Shown here piece by piece: positions 45,892 through 57,521 of a stretch of DNA of 64,000 nucleotides; position 1 is the first letter of the stretch, and the number at the start of each line of letters is the position of its first letter. This stretch comes from Azospirillum picis (lineage in GTDB: Bacteria; Pseudomonadota; Alphaproteobacteria; Azospirillales; Azospirillaceae), in NCBI RefSeq assembly GCF_017876115.1, contig NZ_JAGINO010000033.1:1-64000 (forward strand). The letters are read 5' to 3'. A program made the translations under genes and the position numbers. The notes beneath the pieces were generated by a model. It did not search any database. It had not been told where the DNA came from and was given only the letters and a program-made list of their open reading frames with translations.

Positions 45892-46651
45892 CGGGTGGTC
45901 CGTCGGTTCCGGTGTCGGCGCGTCGCCGCTGCGACAGCACGTAGATCGCCGCCAGCGTCACCGCAAGCCCGTACCAGGTCAAGGCATACTGCAGGTGGTT
46001 GTTGGGCAGTTCCACCCGTGGCTCGATCCCGGCGGGCGAGCCCGACGCACCGCCGCCCTGCCCCGGCAGCATCTCCACCACCACAGGGGCGACCTCGCCC
46101 AGCGCCTGCGCCGCCGCCATCGCCGGCGGATCGACGCGCATCCACACCGCCCCCGGTGCCGGCGTGCCGTTGCCGGGCTGGAACAGGCCGGCGGCGTGCG
46201 GGAGACGGACGATGCCGCGGAGCGTCACCTCCCCCTCGGTCCGGCCGGCGGCACGGGTGGCCGGATCGCGGCGGTCCATCGGCACGAAGCCGCGGTTGAC
46301 CAGCACGATCCCGGCACCGTCCGACCGCCGCAGCGGCGTCAGCACCTCGTAGCCCGCCTGCCCCGGATGCGGGCGGGCGATCAGCAGCATCTCCTTGTCG
46401 AGGAAGCGGCCGGTCAGCGTCACCGGCCGGAATTCCCAGGCCGCGGGATCGTCGATCCGCGCCGGCAGCGGCGCCGGCGGCGCCGCCATCCGGCGGTCGA
46501 TCCGCTCGACCAGAGCGGTCTTCCACTGCAGCCGCTCGACCTGCCAGGTGCCGAGCCCGATGGTGACGGCCAGCCCGGCCAGGGTCACCAGCGTGGCGCC
46601 CAGGCTGGGCCGGAAGCGCCGGGCGGTCCCGGCGGACAGCGTTCCCTCCAT
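45869..46651 (-). CDS. SURF1 family cytochrome oxidase biogenesis protein
   Basis: A 260-residue protein with two membrane helices, at about 19-38 (GATLVTLAGLAVTIGLGTWQ) and 225-245 (LTWYGLAVTLAAIYVLSQRR), and a periplasmic domain between. The signature GLGTWQVERLQWKTALVERI and the VNRGFVPMDRRDP and PNNHLQYALTWYGLA motifs are typical of SURF1. SURF1 helps insert haem a into oxidase subunit I. It lies 5 bases after the DUF983 gene, in the cta operon. Confidence 0.93.
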   Translation of the reverse strand: MEGTLSAGTARRFRPSLGATLVTLAGLAVTIGLGTWQVERLQWKTALVERIDRRMAAPPAPLPARIDDPAAWEFRPVTLTGRFLDKEMLLIARPHPGQAGYEVLTPLRRSDGAGIVLVNRGFVPMDRRDPATRAAGRTEGEVTLRGIVRLPHAAGLFQPGNGTPAPGAVWMRVDPPAMAAAQALGEVAPVVVEMLPGQGGGASGSPAGIEPRVELPNNHLQYALTWYGLAVTLAAIYVLSQRRRADTGTDGPPDDRISGA

Positions 46652-46656
46652 CACCC

Positions 46657-47019
46657 TTACTCGACCTCGCTGCGGCGGTAGCGGTACTGCAAGGCGACGA
46701 CATAGGCCTTGGCCGGCCGCAGCATCCCCAGCGTCAGGGCCAGCACGACGATGCTCCACACGATGGCATGCAGCCACAGCGGCCAGTCGACGTTCATCGA
46801 CACCCACAGCGCCACCGGCACCACCAGGAAGCCGAGGATGAAGATCAGGAAGACGGCCGGACCGTCCCCGCTGTCGACCTTGGAGAAGTCCAGGCCGCAG
46901 ACGCCGCAACGCTCGGCCACCGTCAGGTAGCCGTCGAAGAGCCGTCCCCGGCCGCAGCGCGGGCAGACGCAGCGCAGGCCCGCCGCGGCCGGCGAGACGG
47001 GGGGATGATGGTCGCTCAC
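46657..47019 (-). CDS. DUF983 family zinc-ribbon membrane protein
   Basis: A 120-residue protein. A CxxC...CxxC ribbon (RCVCPRCGRGRLFDGYLTVA, then ERCGVCGLDFS) is followed by two hydrophobic helices (AVFLIFILGFLVVPVALWVS and LHAIVWSIVVLALTLGML). DUF983 genes are regularly found next to ctaE and SURF1 in alphaproteobacteria, which implies a role in oxidase biogenesis, but the mechanism is not known. GTG 47019 is chosen from the GGGAG upstream, with a somewhat long spacing. Confidence 0.88.
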   Translation of the reverse strand: MSDHHPPVSPAAAGLRCVCPRCGRGRLFDGYLTVAERCGVCGLDFSKVDSGDGPAVFLIFILGFLVVPVALWVSMNVDWPLWLHAIVWSIVVLALTLGMLRPAKAYVVALQYRYRRSEVE

Positions 47020-47039
47020 AGTAACGGCGGCTCCCGTCC

Positions 47040-47915
47040 TCAGTGGGCGGCGATCACACCGCCATGGCCGCCCCACCAGTAGACGGAGACGAACAGGAAC
47101 AGCCACACCACGTCGACGAAGTGCCAGTACCAGGCCGCCGCCTCGAAGCCGAAGTGGCTGTTCGGGGTGAAATGGCCCTTCACGGTGCGGACCCAGCAGA
47201 CCGCCAGGAAGACGGTGCCGACCAGCACATGGAAGCCGTGGAAGCCGGTCGCCATGTAGAAGGTCGAGGGGAAGATGCCGTCGGTAAACTTGAAGGCGGC
47301 GTGGACATACTCATAGACCTGGAAGAAGCTGAACATCACGCCCAGCAGCACGGTCAGCCCCAGCGCCTTGGCCGCCTCGCGGTTGCGGCCCTCGATGATC
47401 GCATGGTGCGCCCAGGTGACGGTGACGCCCGACAGCAGCAGGATCATCGTCATCATCAACGGCATGTCGAAGGCGTCGATGACGTGGATGTTCGGCGGCG
47501 GCCAATGGGCGTCGGGATTGACGGCCGTCGCCTTGGGCTCCAGCGCCGCGTGGAAGAAGGCCCAGAAGAAGGCGGCGAAGAACATCACCTCCGAGGCGAT
47601 GAACAGGGCCATGCCGTAGCGCAGGCCGATCTTCACCACCGGCGTATGGGCACGTTCCACCACCGATTCACGGATGACGGAGCGCCACCAGCCGAACATC
47701 GTCACCAGGATGGCCAGCACGCCGAGCACCAGCAGGAACTTGCCGCCGCCATGCATGTACACGACCATGCCGGTGGCGAGCAGCCCGCCGGAGAAGGCGC
47801 CGATCAGCGGCCACGGGCTGGGTTTCAGCAGATGGTAGGGATGCGGAATGCCGGCGCCCGGTTGGTGGGCTGACGGTTCGGCATGCGGCATTTGCCCGTG
47901 GGTGATGTCGGCCAT
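47040..47915 (-). CDS. ctaE: Cytochrome c oxidase subunit III
   Basis: A 291-residue protein with seven membrane helices. HPYHLLKPSPWPLIGAFSGG opens the conserved part. GMALFIASEVMFFAAFFWAF holds the conserved Glu of subunit III. YMATGFHGFHVLVGTVFLAV and AAAWYWHFVDVVWLFLFVSV close it. It stabilises the catalytic core of the aa3 oxidase and supports proton uptake. It lies 21 bases after ctaG and 20 bases before the DUF983 gene. Confidence 0.97.
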   Translation of the reverse strand: MADITHGQMPHAEPSAHQPGAGIPHPYHLLKPSPWPLIGAFSGGLLATGMVVYMHGGGKFLLVLGVLAILVTMFGWWRSVIRESVVERAHTPVVKIGLRYGMALFIASEVMFFAAFFWAFFHAALEPKATAVNPDAHWPPPNIHVIDAFDMPLMMTMILLLSGVTVTWAHHAIIEGRNREAAKALGLTVLLGVMFSFFQVYEYVHAAFKFTDGIFPSTFYMATGFHGFHVLVGTVFLAVCWVRTVKGHFTPNSHFGFEAAAWYWHFVDVVWLFLFVSVYWWGGHGGVIAAH

Positions 47916-47936
47916 CGTCTCTCTACCCCTGTATGG

Positions 47937-48587
47937 TTAGTTAGCGGCGGTCGCTCCCGGCTCCGCCTTTTGTTTGCCTGTCCCGGCCCCGGCTGAGGAG
48001 GCGTCCGTCAAAGCGGCGGCCTGCCTGGCCAGCACCGCCTCTCCGTCCTTGGCGCGGAAGAAGGTGTAGGACAGCGTGATCGTGGTCACGTCGTCCATGT
48101 TGGGATCGTCGGCCATCGCCGGGTCGACGAAGAAGGTCACCGGCATGTCCACCGCCTGGCCGGGTTGCAGGATCTGCTCGTCGAAGCAGAAGCACTGAAT
48201 CTTGTTGAAGTAGGCGCCCGCCTTCTCGGGCGTGACGTTGTAGACCGCGGTGCCCACCGTGGCCCGGTTCGCCCGGTTCTCCGCCCGGTAGGCGGCGAGC
48301 CCGGTCTCTCCCAGCTTCAGGACCAGTTCCTGCTGTTCCGGCTTGAAGGACCAGGGAAGGGCGCTGTTGGTGTCGGCGTTGAAGCGGATGGCGACCTTGC
48401 GGTCGAGGACCTTGGCAGCCGCCGCTTCGGCCCGCTGCGTCGTGCCGCCGAAACCGGTGACCGAGCAGAACAGGCTGTAGAGCGGCACCGACGCGTAGGT
48501 CAGCCCGATCATGCCCATCACCAGCCCGAACAGGGATCCGAGCAGGACCCGGTTGCGGCGGCGGATCTTGTGGTCGTCCCCGGCCAT
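47937..48587 (-). CDS. ctaG: Cytochrome c oxidase assembly protein CtaG (Cox11)
   Basis: A 216-residue copper chaperone with one N-terminal helix (LLGSLFGLVMGMIGLTYASV) and a periplasmic immunoglobulin-like domain. PLYSLFCSVTGFGGTTQRAE is the conserved start, and FNKIQCFCFDEQILQPGQAV contains the CFCF copper-binding motif. FFVDPAMADDPNMDDVTTIT follows. It delivers copper to the CuB site of subunit I. It sits directly after the small coxF-type gene in the operon. Confidence 0.97.
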   Translation of the reverse strand: MAGDDHKIRRRNRVLLGSLFGLVMGMIGLTYASVPLYSLFCSVTGFGGTTQRAEAAAAKVLDRKVAIRFNADTNSALPWSFKPEQQELVLKLGETGLAAYRAENRANRATVGTAVYNVTPEKAGAYFNKIQCFCFDEQILQPGQAVDMPVTFFVDPAMADDPNMDDVTTITLSYTFFRAKDGEAVLARQAAALTDASSAGAGTGKQKAEPGATAAN

Positions 48588-48590
48588 CGC

Positions 48591-48788
48591 TCAGTGCCCC
48601 GCGCTCATCCGCACCACGGTGATGGCGTAGAACAGGGCGACCAGCGCCAGCAGTGCGAACAGCACCGCCAGGTTGCGGCTGCGCAGCTTCCTGGCCCGCA
48701 TCGCCGCCTGCCGCCGCCGGATCTCCTCCGGCGGGGCATCGGCCAGGTTGGCATCAACCGACGGGGTACCGGACAGATCGCGCTCCAT
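48591..48788 (-). CDS. Small CoxF-like oxidase operon protein
   Basis: A 65-residue single-pass protein. A charged N-terminus (PPEEIRRRQAAMRARKLRSR) precedes one helix (NLAVLFALLALVALFYAITV) and the end VRMSAGH. Short proteins of this shape between ctaB and ctaG are often labelled CoxF or a cytochrome oxidase accessory protein. Their role is unclear. Its ATG overlaps the ctaB stop as TGATG, which favours this start over an in-frame ATG 9 bases upstream. Confidence 0.85.
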   Translation of the reverse strand: MERDLSGTPSVDANLADAPPEEIRRRQAAMRARKLRSRNLAVLFALLALVALFYAITVVRMSAGH

Positions 48789-49705
48789 CACCACCATGCC
48801 CCACCTCCGAATGCGAGCCGTTCGGCCATCATCACGGCGAACAGCAGGAACAGGTACAGGATCGAGAAGCCGAACATCTTCTTGGCCGGCTTGTCGTCCA
48901 CGGCGCGCAGCACGCGCACCGCACAGCCGACGAACATCAGGCCGAGCACGGCGGCCACCGCCAGATAGACCGGACCGGCGATGCCGACGAAGGACGGGGC
49001 GGCGGCCACCGGCAGCAGGATCAGCGTGTAGGCCAGCATCTGCCGCTTGGTCGCCCGCTCGCCCGCGACGACCGGCATCATCGGCACGCCGGCGCGGGTG
49101 TAGTCGCTGTTGCGGAACAGCGCCAACGCCCAGAAATGCGGCGGGGTCCACAGGAAGATCAGCAGGAACAGCAGGATCGAGGCCGTGTCCACGCTGCCCG
49201 TCACCGCCGCCCAGCCGATCATCGGCGGGAAGGCGCCGGCGGCGCCGCCGATGACGATGTTCTGCGGGGTGCGCCGCTTCAGCCACATCGTGTAGACGAA
49301 GACGTAGAAGCCGATGGTCAGCGCCAGCAGCGCCGCCGCGGCCCAGTTCACCGCCAGCCCCATCACGACGACCGAGAAGACCGAGAGTGTGATGCCGAAG
49401 CCCAGCGCCTCGGCCGGCTCGACGCGTCCCGACGGGATCGGGCGCTTGGCCGTGCGGGTCATCACCGCGTCGATGTCGCGGTCGTACCACATGTTGATGG
49501 CACCCGAGGCGCCGGCGCCGACCGCGATGCACAGCACGGCGACCGCCGCCAGGAAGGGATGGATGTGGCCGGGCGCCAACACGACGCCGGCGAGCCCGGT
49601 GAAGACCACCAGCGACATGACCCGCGGCTTCAGCAGTTCGATGAAGTCGCCGGCCGACGCTCCTCCCATGCGGTCGAGCGTCAGATCATTGGTCACGTCC
49701 GTCAT
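48788..49705 (-). CDS. ctaB: Protoheme IX farnesyltransferase (haem O synthase)
   Basis: A 305-residue UbiA-family membrane enzyme with about nine helices. [20 protein letters not shown] is the first Asp-rich prenyl-diphosphate site, and [20 protein letters not shown] with [14 protein letters not shown] is the second conserved region. It adds a farnesyl group to haem B, giving haem O, the precursor of haem A for the aa3 oxidase encoded around it. The start is close to the usual N-terminus, 93 bases after ctaD. Confidence 0.97.
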   Translation of the reverse strand: MTDVTNDLTLDRMGGASAGDFIELLKPRVMSLVVFTGLAGVVLAPGHIHPFLAAVAVLCIAVGAGASGAINMWYDRDIDAVMTRTAKRPIPSGRVEPAEALGFGITLSVFSVVVMGLAVNWAAAALLALTIGFYVFVYTMWLKRRTPQNIVIGGAAGAFPPMIGWAAVTGSVDTASILLFLLIFLWTPPHFWALALFRNSDYTRAGVPMMPVVAGERATKRQMLAYTLILLPVAAAPSFVGIAGPVYLAVAAVLGLMFVGCAVRVLRAVDDKPAKKMFGFSILYLFLLFAVMMAERLAFGGGAWW

Positions 49706-49744
49706 AGCCTGTCCTTGTTGTCCTCTAACCCCGGTTCCGTCGGC

Positions 49745-49785
49745 CGGGCGTCCCTTTGGCGGGCATCGTCTCGCGGCGACGCCCG
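49745..49785 (-). repeat. Inverted repeat between ctaD and ctaB
   Basis: CGGGCGTC (49745-49752) and GACGCCCG (49778-49785) are complementary, with 25 bases between. It could be a processing or partial-termination hairpin that lowers expression of the assembly genes relative to the catalytic subunits. This is inference from position. Confidence 0.4.
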
Positions 49786-49798
49786 CCGGTTAGCATGG

Positions 49799-51418
<1,620 letters not shown>

Positions 51419-51538
51419 TCAACCCTTCGTCACTGTCCCTGACCACCGCCTGCCCGCGATCTGGGCCTGCACCGGCGGCGGCTGGGTACGGTTTTTCTTA
51501 TCGCGTGCGTCCCTGTACGGGCGGTGCGAAATCCGGCG

Positions 51539-52396
51539 TCACTGGATCAGCGTTCCGGTCTGGCGCTGCGCCACGTCGCGGTCGCCGTCCCTCGGCGCGA
51601 AGGCCGTCTTGGCCTTGGCGACCCAGGCGTCGAACGCCTCCTTGGACACCACCTCGACCGCGATCGGCATGAAGCCGTGGTTGGTGCCGCAGATTTCCGA
51701 GCATTGCCCGTAATAGACGCCCTCGCGTTCCGCCTTGAACCAGGTCTCGTTGGTGCGGCCGGGCACCCCGTCCTTCTTCAGGCCGAAGGCGGGGATGGCC
51801 CAGGAGTGGATGACGTCGCCGGCGGTGACCAGCACCCGCACGGTGGTGTTGACCGGCACGACGACCCGGTTGTCGACCTCCAGCAGCCGGCGCTGGCCGG
51901 GCTTCAGGTCGCTTTCCGGGATCATGTAGCTGGAGAAGGTGAAGCCGCCCTGGTCCGGATACTCGTAATCCCAGTACCACTGGTGGCCGGTGACCTTGAT
52001 GGTCATGTCGGCCTGCGGGATGCGCTCGGCGGCGTACAGCAGCTTGAAGGACGGCACGGCGATCACGATCAGGATGATCACCGGCACCACGGTCCAGGCG
52101 ACCTCCAGCAGCGTGTGGTGCGAGGTCTTGGACGGGACCGGGTTGGCCTTCGCGTTGAAGCGGACGGCGCAATAGGCCAGCAGGCCGGCGACGAAGATCA
52201 CGATCAGCGTGATGATGACGGTCAGCAGGTCGTTGAACGACCCCATCAGGTGCTTCACCGGGGAGGCGGAGGGCTGCATGCCCATCTCCCAGGGGCGCGG
52301 CTCGTTCGCAAGCGCGCTTCCCAACGGCACGACCAACGATCCGACCATCGACAGGACCGCCGCCAGCCCGGCGGCGCACAGGCTTTGCCTTTTCAT
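51539..52396 (-). CDS. ctaC: Cytochrome c oxidase subunit II
   Basis: A 285-residue exported protein. It has a signal peptide (SLCAAGLAAVLSMVGSLVVP), two membrane helices at about 45-110 and a cupredoxin domain. The CuA ligands are in IHSWAIPAFGLKKDGVPGRT and YYGQCSEICGTNHGFMPIAV. It receives electrons from cytochrome c and passes them to subunit I. ATG 52396 (AAGGGG 8 bases upstream) is chosen; an ATG 33 bases further upstream is in frame. It is the first gene of the operon that runs to the M32 gene. Confidence 0.97.
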   Translation of the reverse strand: MKRQSLCAAGLAAVLSMVGSLVVPLGSALANEPRPWEMGMQPSASPVKHLMGSFNDLLTVIITLIVIFVAGLLAYCAVRFNAKANPVPSKTSHHTLLEVAWTVVPVIILIVIAVPSFKLLYAAERIPQADMTIKVTGHQWYWDYEYPDQGGFTFSSYMIPESDLKPGQRRLLEVDNRVVVPVNTTVRVLVTAGDVIHSWAIPAFGLKKDGVPGRTNETWFKAEREGVYYGQCSEICGTNHGFMPIAVEVVSKEAFDAWVAKAKTAFAPRDGDRDVAQRQTGTLIQ

Positions 52397-52966
52397 CCCC
52401 AACCCCTTCTTAGCCGCGACGCTCGTCATGGCCCGCGGTCGTCTCTTCCCGCCGACGCCCCCTCCGCCCCGCTTCGTTCGGACCGCGTCCTGTTCGCGTG
52501 GTCCATGGTTGGGCTTGTCAGCGAACGCCAGTTTATGCAGGGATCACGCCATCTTAGCGCGACATATACCCGCAGCCGGAGCTTATCCCCGTGCGCCGCT
52601 GGGTTACAAGCCTTTCCTCTCTCCCTTCGTATGCATAGACTTTTCCTCGTGTTCAGCCGTTCGGTGCAGACAAAGGTTGAGTGCGCGCGGGGGCCGGACC
52701 ATGCGGCATTCCGTCGCAGTTGGCTTGGTCCGCAAATTTTACGCTGCCGCGGGTGGACGCAATGAAACGGCCGGCCGGCGGTCGGTCACGCATCATTGTT
52801 GCACTGCCCGGCCACGACTCCGGTCGCGGGTCCCGGCGGGACTCGGACGCCCCGGTCGAACAGGATGGTGGCGTTCCGGTGGCAGGACCAGATGCGCGAA
52901 GGTGTTAGGCGGTCGCTCGCCCCTGCGCGCACGGTCGCTGAGAGGTCGGCCTGGGCTTGGCGGCTC
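52397..52966. other. Upstream region of the cytochrome oxidase operon, no gene recognised
   Basis: This 0.57 kb gap lies between ctaC and the DUF3422 gene, both on the minus strand. The part from 52500 to 52760 is less GC-rich and is the likely place for the operon promoter; on the minus strand, TTGTAA with GATAAG 16 bases later (about 52580-52610) is one weak candidate. Short open frames here lack ribosome-binding sites or recognisable products. Confidence 0.35.
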
Positions 52967-54325
52967 TCAATGCCCGCCGACCAGCACCTTGCGAATCCGC
53001 CGCACGCCCGACCAGACGAAGGCGATCACGACGGGGATCATCAATCCGACGAGCATGTCCGGATCGACCTTGAAGCCGAAACCCTTCATGCCCTTGGCGG
53101 CATAGCCGACGATGCCGACCAGGTAATAGCTGATCGCCACCACCGACAGTCCCTCCACCGTCTCCTGCAGGCGCAGTTGCAGGTGGGCACGGCGGTCCAT
53201 CGACTGGAGGAGTTCGGCGTTCTGCCCCTCGACCGCGATCTCGACGCGGGTGCGCAGCAGGTCGCTGGTCCGCGCCACCCGCTGCGACAGCGACGACAGC
53301 CGTCCCTCCACCGCCTCGCAGGTGCGGATGGCCGGGGTCAGGCGCCGGTCCATGAACTCGGCGATGGTCTGCAGCCCCTCGATCCGGATCTCGCGCAGCT
53401 CCTCGATTCGCCGCAGCACCAGGTCGTGGTAGGCGCGGGCGGCGCCGAACCGGTAGGCGGTTTCCGCTGCGATCTGCTCGGTCTGCGCGGCCAGCCGGGT
53501 GAGCCGGTCCAGGAGGTCGCGCTCGTCCTGCAGCCCCTGCAGGGTGGCGACCCGCGCCGCGACCTCGGCCAGCCCGGCCTCGATCGGGCCGATCCGCGGC
53601 AGGACGCCGCGCGCCATCGGCAGCGCCAGCAGGGCCAGCACGCGGTAGGTCTCGATCTCCAGCAGGCGCTGGACGATACGGCCGGTCTGGCGCGGCGTCA
53701 TCGAATGGTCGGCAACCAGCATCCGCGAGAAGCCGTCGCCATGGATGCGGAAGTCGGTCCAGGTGGTGGCGGCCCGGCCGGCGACGCGCGAGCCGACATA
53801 GCTCTCCGACCCGAACATCGCCGCCATCATGTTGGCCGAGGGCTCCGGCGTGCCGGGGTCGAGCACGGCGACGTGGATGCCGACCAGCAGCTCGCCCGGC
53901 AGCCCGGCCAGCCATTCGCGCGGCAGCGCCTGCAGCGCCGGCTCCAGGAAGGGATCGGCCAGCCGCCCGGCCGGCAGGGCGCTCGGCCGGAAGACGGTCC
54001 AGGTCGAGAATTCGGTATGGCGCTCCCATTTCAGGTGGAAGCTGCCGAAATCGGCGCTGTGGTGGGTGGCGCCCTGCGGCGGCCGGGCGACGCCGGCCCA
54101 GTCGCACAGCGCCTCCAGGTGGCGCCGGTCGGCCTCGCCGGCCGCTTCGCCGGACAGCATCGCCAGCATGGTGGCGCGCATCGGCGTCGCCAGCGATTCG
54201 GGCGGCCGGGCATGGACCTCGTTGGTCAGCGCCTGGCGCAGGGGATGGTCGCGCAAGGGGCGCGGGCCGCCGGCACCGTCGCGGGTCAGGGCATCCGTGC
54301 TCAGCCGCACCGCGCCTTCGGTCAT
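52967..54325 (-). CDS. DUF3422 family membrane-anchored protein
   Basis: A 452-residue protein of a family common in alpha- and betaproteobacteria. RDHPLRQALTNEVHARPPES is the conserved opening. THHSADFGSFHLKWERHTEF follows, then a long helical, probably coiled-coil region (about 200-385). Two C-terminal hydrophobic helices (VVAISYYLVGIVGYAAKGM; MLVGLMIPVVIAFVWSGVRR) anchor it. The molecular role is unknown. AAGGGG lies 7 bases before ATG 54325. It is divergent from tldD. Confidence 0.88.
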   Translation of the reverse strand: MTEGAVRLSTDALTRDGAGGPRPLRDHPLRQALTNEVHARPPESLATPMRATMLAMLSGEAAGEADRRHLEALCDWAGVARPPQGATHHSADFGSFHLKWERHTEFSTWTVFRPSALPAGRLADPFLEPALQALPREWLAGLPGELLVGIHVAVLDPGTPEPSANMMAAMFGSESYVGSRVAGRAATTWTDFRIHGDGFSRMLVADHSMTPRQTGRIVQRLLEIETYRVLALLALPMARGVLPRIGPIEAGLAEVAARVATLQGLQDERDLLDRLTRLAAQTEQIAAETAYRFGAARAYHDLVLRRIEELREIRIEGLQTIAEFMDRRLTPAIRTCEAVEGRLSSLSQRVARTSDLLRTRVEIAVEGQNAELLQSMDRRAHLQLRLQETVEGLSVVAISYYLVGIVGYAAKGMKGFGFKVDPDMLVGLMIPVVIAFVWSGVRRIRKVLVGGH

Positions 54326-54533
54326 GTCCGTCCCCTTCTCCGCCCGCCGCCGCTCCGGCCGCCGCGGACGCGCGGCAAGCCTTGCCGGATCGCCCGCGCG
54401 TCGCCACACTATATCCAACCGTTAGACCATATCGCACGGCCGGGCGCGAGAGCGCCGGCTATGACACTCTGTCCTACCTTGGAACGAGACCGCATCCCGG
54501 TCCCCGCTCCCCCATCAGACGTCCGGAGTTTCC

Positions 54534-55967
<1,434 letters not shown>

Positions 55968-55985
55968 CCCTCATCGGGGACGATG

Positions 55986-56016
55986 CCCCCGCGTGCCGGC
56001 GGCGCGCGGGGGTTTT
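55986..56016 (+). terminator. Intrinsic terminator after tldD
   Basis: CCCCCGCG (55986-55993) pairs with CGCGGGGG (56005-56012) and is followed by TTTTC. It lies 18 bases after the tldD stop and just before the ribosome-binding site of the GcvR-like gene. Confidence 0.75.
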
Positions 56017-56051
56017 CGCATGCGGACGACGATAATTCCGGGAGGAACGCC

Positions 56052-56576
56052 ATGACGGCACTGGCCCTGGTCTCCACCTTCTGCCCCGACCGGGTCGGAC
56101 TGGTGTCCGGCGTGACCAGCCACCTGTTCGAGCAGGGGATCAACCTGCGCGACGCCACCTTCGCCTCGCTCGGCAGCGGCGCCGAGTTCTCCGCGGTCTG
56201 CGAACTGCCGGAGGCGCTGACGGTGGCCGACCTTCAGGGCAGCCTGTCGGCTCTGCCCGTGCTGGCCGGCGCCGAGGTGAAGGTCACCCGCTTCACCTAC
56301 GATCCGCAGCCCGGCCCCCAGGTGCTGGTCACCCACCGCGTCGAGGTGTCGGGCGGCGACCAGCCCGGCCTCGTGGCGCGGCTGTCGGAGATCTTCACCC
56401 AGTTCGACGCCAACATCGTCCGCCTCGACGCCCAGACCCTGCCCGACCGCTCGGGCGAGCGCTACGTCCTGCGCTTCGCCGTGTCGATCCCGCCGGAGCG
56501 GGCGGATGTCTGCCTGTCGGCGGTCGCCAACACCGCCGAGACGCTGGCGCTGACCTGCCGGGTCGAGGGGCTGTGA
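56052..56576 (+). CDS. GcvR-like tandem ACT-domain protein
   Basis: A 174-residue protein made of two ACT domains. The first begins ALALVSTFCPDRVGLVSGVT, and the second around residue 92, VEVSGGDQPGLVARLSEIFT. This architecture is that of the glycine cleavage regulator GcvR and related amino-acid sensors. GcvR-type proteins bind glycine or another amino acid and act through partner proteins rather than DNA. No gcv genes are nearby, so the ligand is uncertain. GGAGG lies just before the ATG. Confidence 0.85.
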   Translation: MTALALVSTFCPDRVGLVSGVTSHLFEQGINLRDATFASLGSGAEFSAVCELPEALTVADLQGSLSALPVLAGAEVKVTRFTYDPQPGPQVLVTHRVEVSGGDQPGLVARLSEIFTQFDANIVRLDAQTLPDRSGERYVLRFAVSIPPERADVCLSAVANTAETLALTCRVEGL

Positions 56577-56587
56577 AGGGAAAGTTC

Positions 56588-56639
56588 ACCCCCTCCCTAA
56601 CCCTCTCCCGCGATAGCGGGGGAGGGATGGGGAGGGGGC
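56588..56639. repeat. Palindromic CCCTCCC/GGGAGGG intergenic repeat, copy 4
   Basis: ACCCCCTCCCTAACCCTCTCCCGC, loop GATA, then GCGGGGGAGGGATGGGGAGGGGGC forms a nearly complete fold-back. It lies between the convergent GcvR-like and exporter genes. It shares both arms with the other copies in the window. Confidence 0.7.
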
Positions 56640-56646
56640 ATCCGCC

Positions 56647-56964
56647 TCACCCGTGCAGCAGCTTCAGCCCGACGATGCCGCCGACGATCGCCGCGACGCA
56701 CAGCAGCCGCAGCGCGCCGGCGGGTTCGCCGAACAGCAGCATGCCCAGCACCGCGGTGCCCACCGTGCCGATGCCCGTCCACACCGCATAGGCGGTGCCG
56801 AGCGGCAGCGTCTTCAGCGCGGCGCCCAGCAGCAGGATGCTGGCCAGCATCGCCGCCCCGGTCACCACGCTTGGGACCACCCGCGTGAAGCCTTCGGTGT
56901 ATTTCAGGCCGATGGCCCAGACGATTTCGAACAAACCGGCGAAGAACAGCGTGACCCACGCCAT
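56647..56964 (-). CDS. gdx: Guanidinium exporter (SugE/Gdx type small multidrug resistance protein)
   Basis: A 105-residue protein with four membrane helices and the small multidrug resistance fold. [20 protein letters not shown] carries the membrane glutamate and the WAxGLKYTxGF signature that separates Gdx/SugE from Emr[21 protein letters not shown] and [15 protein letters not shown] complete the match to E. coli SugE. Gdx exports guanidinium ion in exchange for protons. The guanidine-II riboswitch directly upstream independently supports this substrate. GGAGG lies 7 bases before ATG 56964. Confidence 0.93.
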   Translation of the reverse strand: MAWVTLFFAGLFEIVWAIGLKYTEGFTRVVPSVVTGAAMLASILLLGAALKTLPLGTAYAVWTGIGTVGTAVLGMLLFGEPAGALRLLCVAAIVGGIVGLKLLHG

Positions 56965-56986
56965 GACGGTGCCTCCGTCCTGGAAT

Positions 56987-57051
56987 GGCGGGGTCGTCCC
57001 CACCCGGGAGCCCTTGCCGGGCGAAGCTGCCGGCGGCGGGGTCGTCCCCGC
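56987..57051 (-). ncRNA. Guanidine-II riboswitch (mini-ykkC)
   Basis: On the minus strand two hairpins each end in GGGG-ACGA-CCCC. The distal one (57036-57051) has a 6-bp stem, and the proximal one (56987-57004) has a 7-bp stem with a U-G pair. Two stem-loops with ACGR loops are the defining pattern of the guanidine-II class. They dimerise by loop pairing when guanidine binds and free the ribosome-binding site. The gdx ribosome-binding site (GGAGG) lies about 10 bases after the second hairpin, which suits translational control. Confidence 0.9.
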
Positions 57052-57171
57052 GGGTCAGCCGCTGATATGGCATCCCCTTGCCTTTGGTCAAGCAACCCGT
57101 GCAGGATGGGGTTCCCGAATGGTTCCCCCCTCCGCAATTCCCGCGCCGGGGGTTTTCGACGTTGGAATCCG

Positions 57172-57480
57172 ATGACCGAGAACGGCATGCAGACGGCGGA
57201 GCAGAACGCCGAGGCCCTGGAAAACCGGCGCAAGCGCCTGCGCTTCCGCGCTTGGCACCGCGGCACGCGCGAGATGGATCTGCTGATGGGCAGCTTCGCA
57301 GACGCCCACATCGCCCAGTTCGACCACGCCATGCTCGACAAGTTCGAGGGACTGATGGAACTCGGCGATCCCGACCTCTACGACTGGATGAACGGGCGGG
57401 CGCCGGTGCCGGCCGAGCATGACGACGAGGTGATGCGCCTGTTGACGGCGTTCCGCTACACACCACGTCAAGGCTCCTGA
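57172..57480 (+). CDS. sdhE: Succinate dehydrogenase assembly factor SdhE
   Basis: A 102-residue soluble protein of the SdhE/Sdh5 family. RKRLRFRAWHRGTREMDLLM contains the RGxxE flavinylation motif, and FEGLMELGDPDLYDWMNGRA is the conserved second half. It promotes covalent attachment of FAD to the SdhA and FrdA flavoproteins. GGAA precedes the ATG at 57172. It is divergent from gdx and lies 41 bases upstream of mfd, an order common in alphaproteobacteria. Confidence 0.95.
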   Translation: MTENGMQTAEQNAEALENRRKRLRFRAWHRGTREMDLLMGSFADAHIAQFDHAMLDKFEGLMELGDPDLYDWMNGRAPVPAEHDDEVMRLLTAFRYTPRQGS

Positions 57481-57521
57481 CGCGCTCCTCCCGTTCCCAC
57501 GCACCCCCGAGGCATCCTCCT

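Noticed and set aside
48591-48797. Longer start for the CoxF-like gene at 48797
   Set aside because: The TGATG overlap with the ctaB stop at 48788 gives a better coupled start, and the extra residues (MVV) add nothing conserved.
52681-52908. 75-codon plus-strand frame in the ctaC upstream gap
   Set aside because: It has no ribosome-binding site, an Arg/Gly/Pro composition typical of chance frames, and no recognisable motif.
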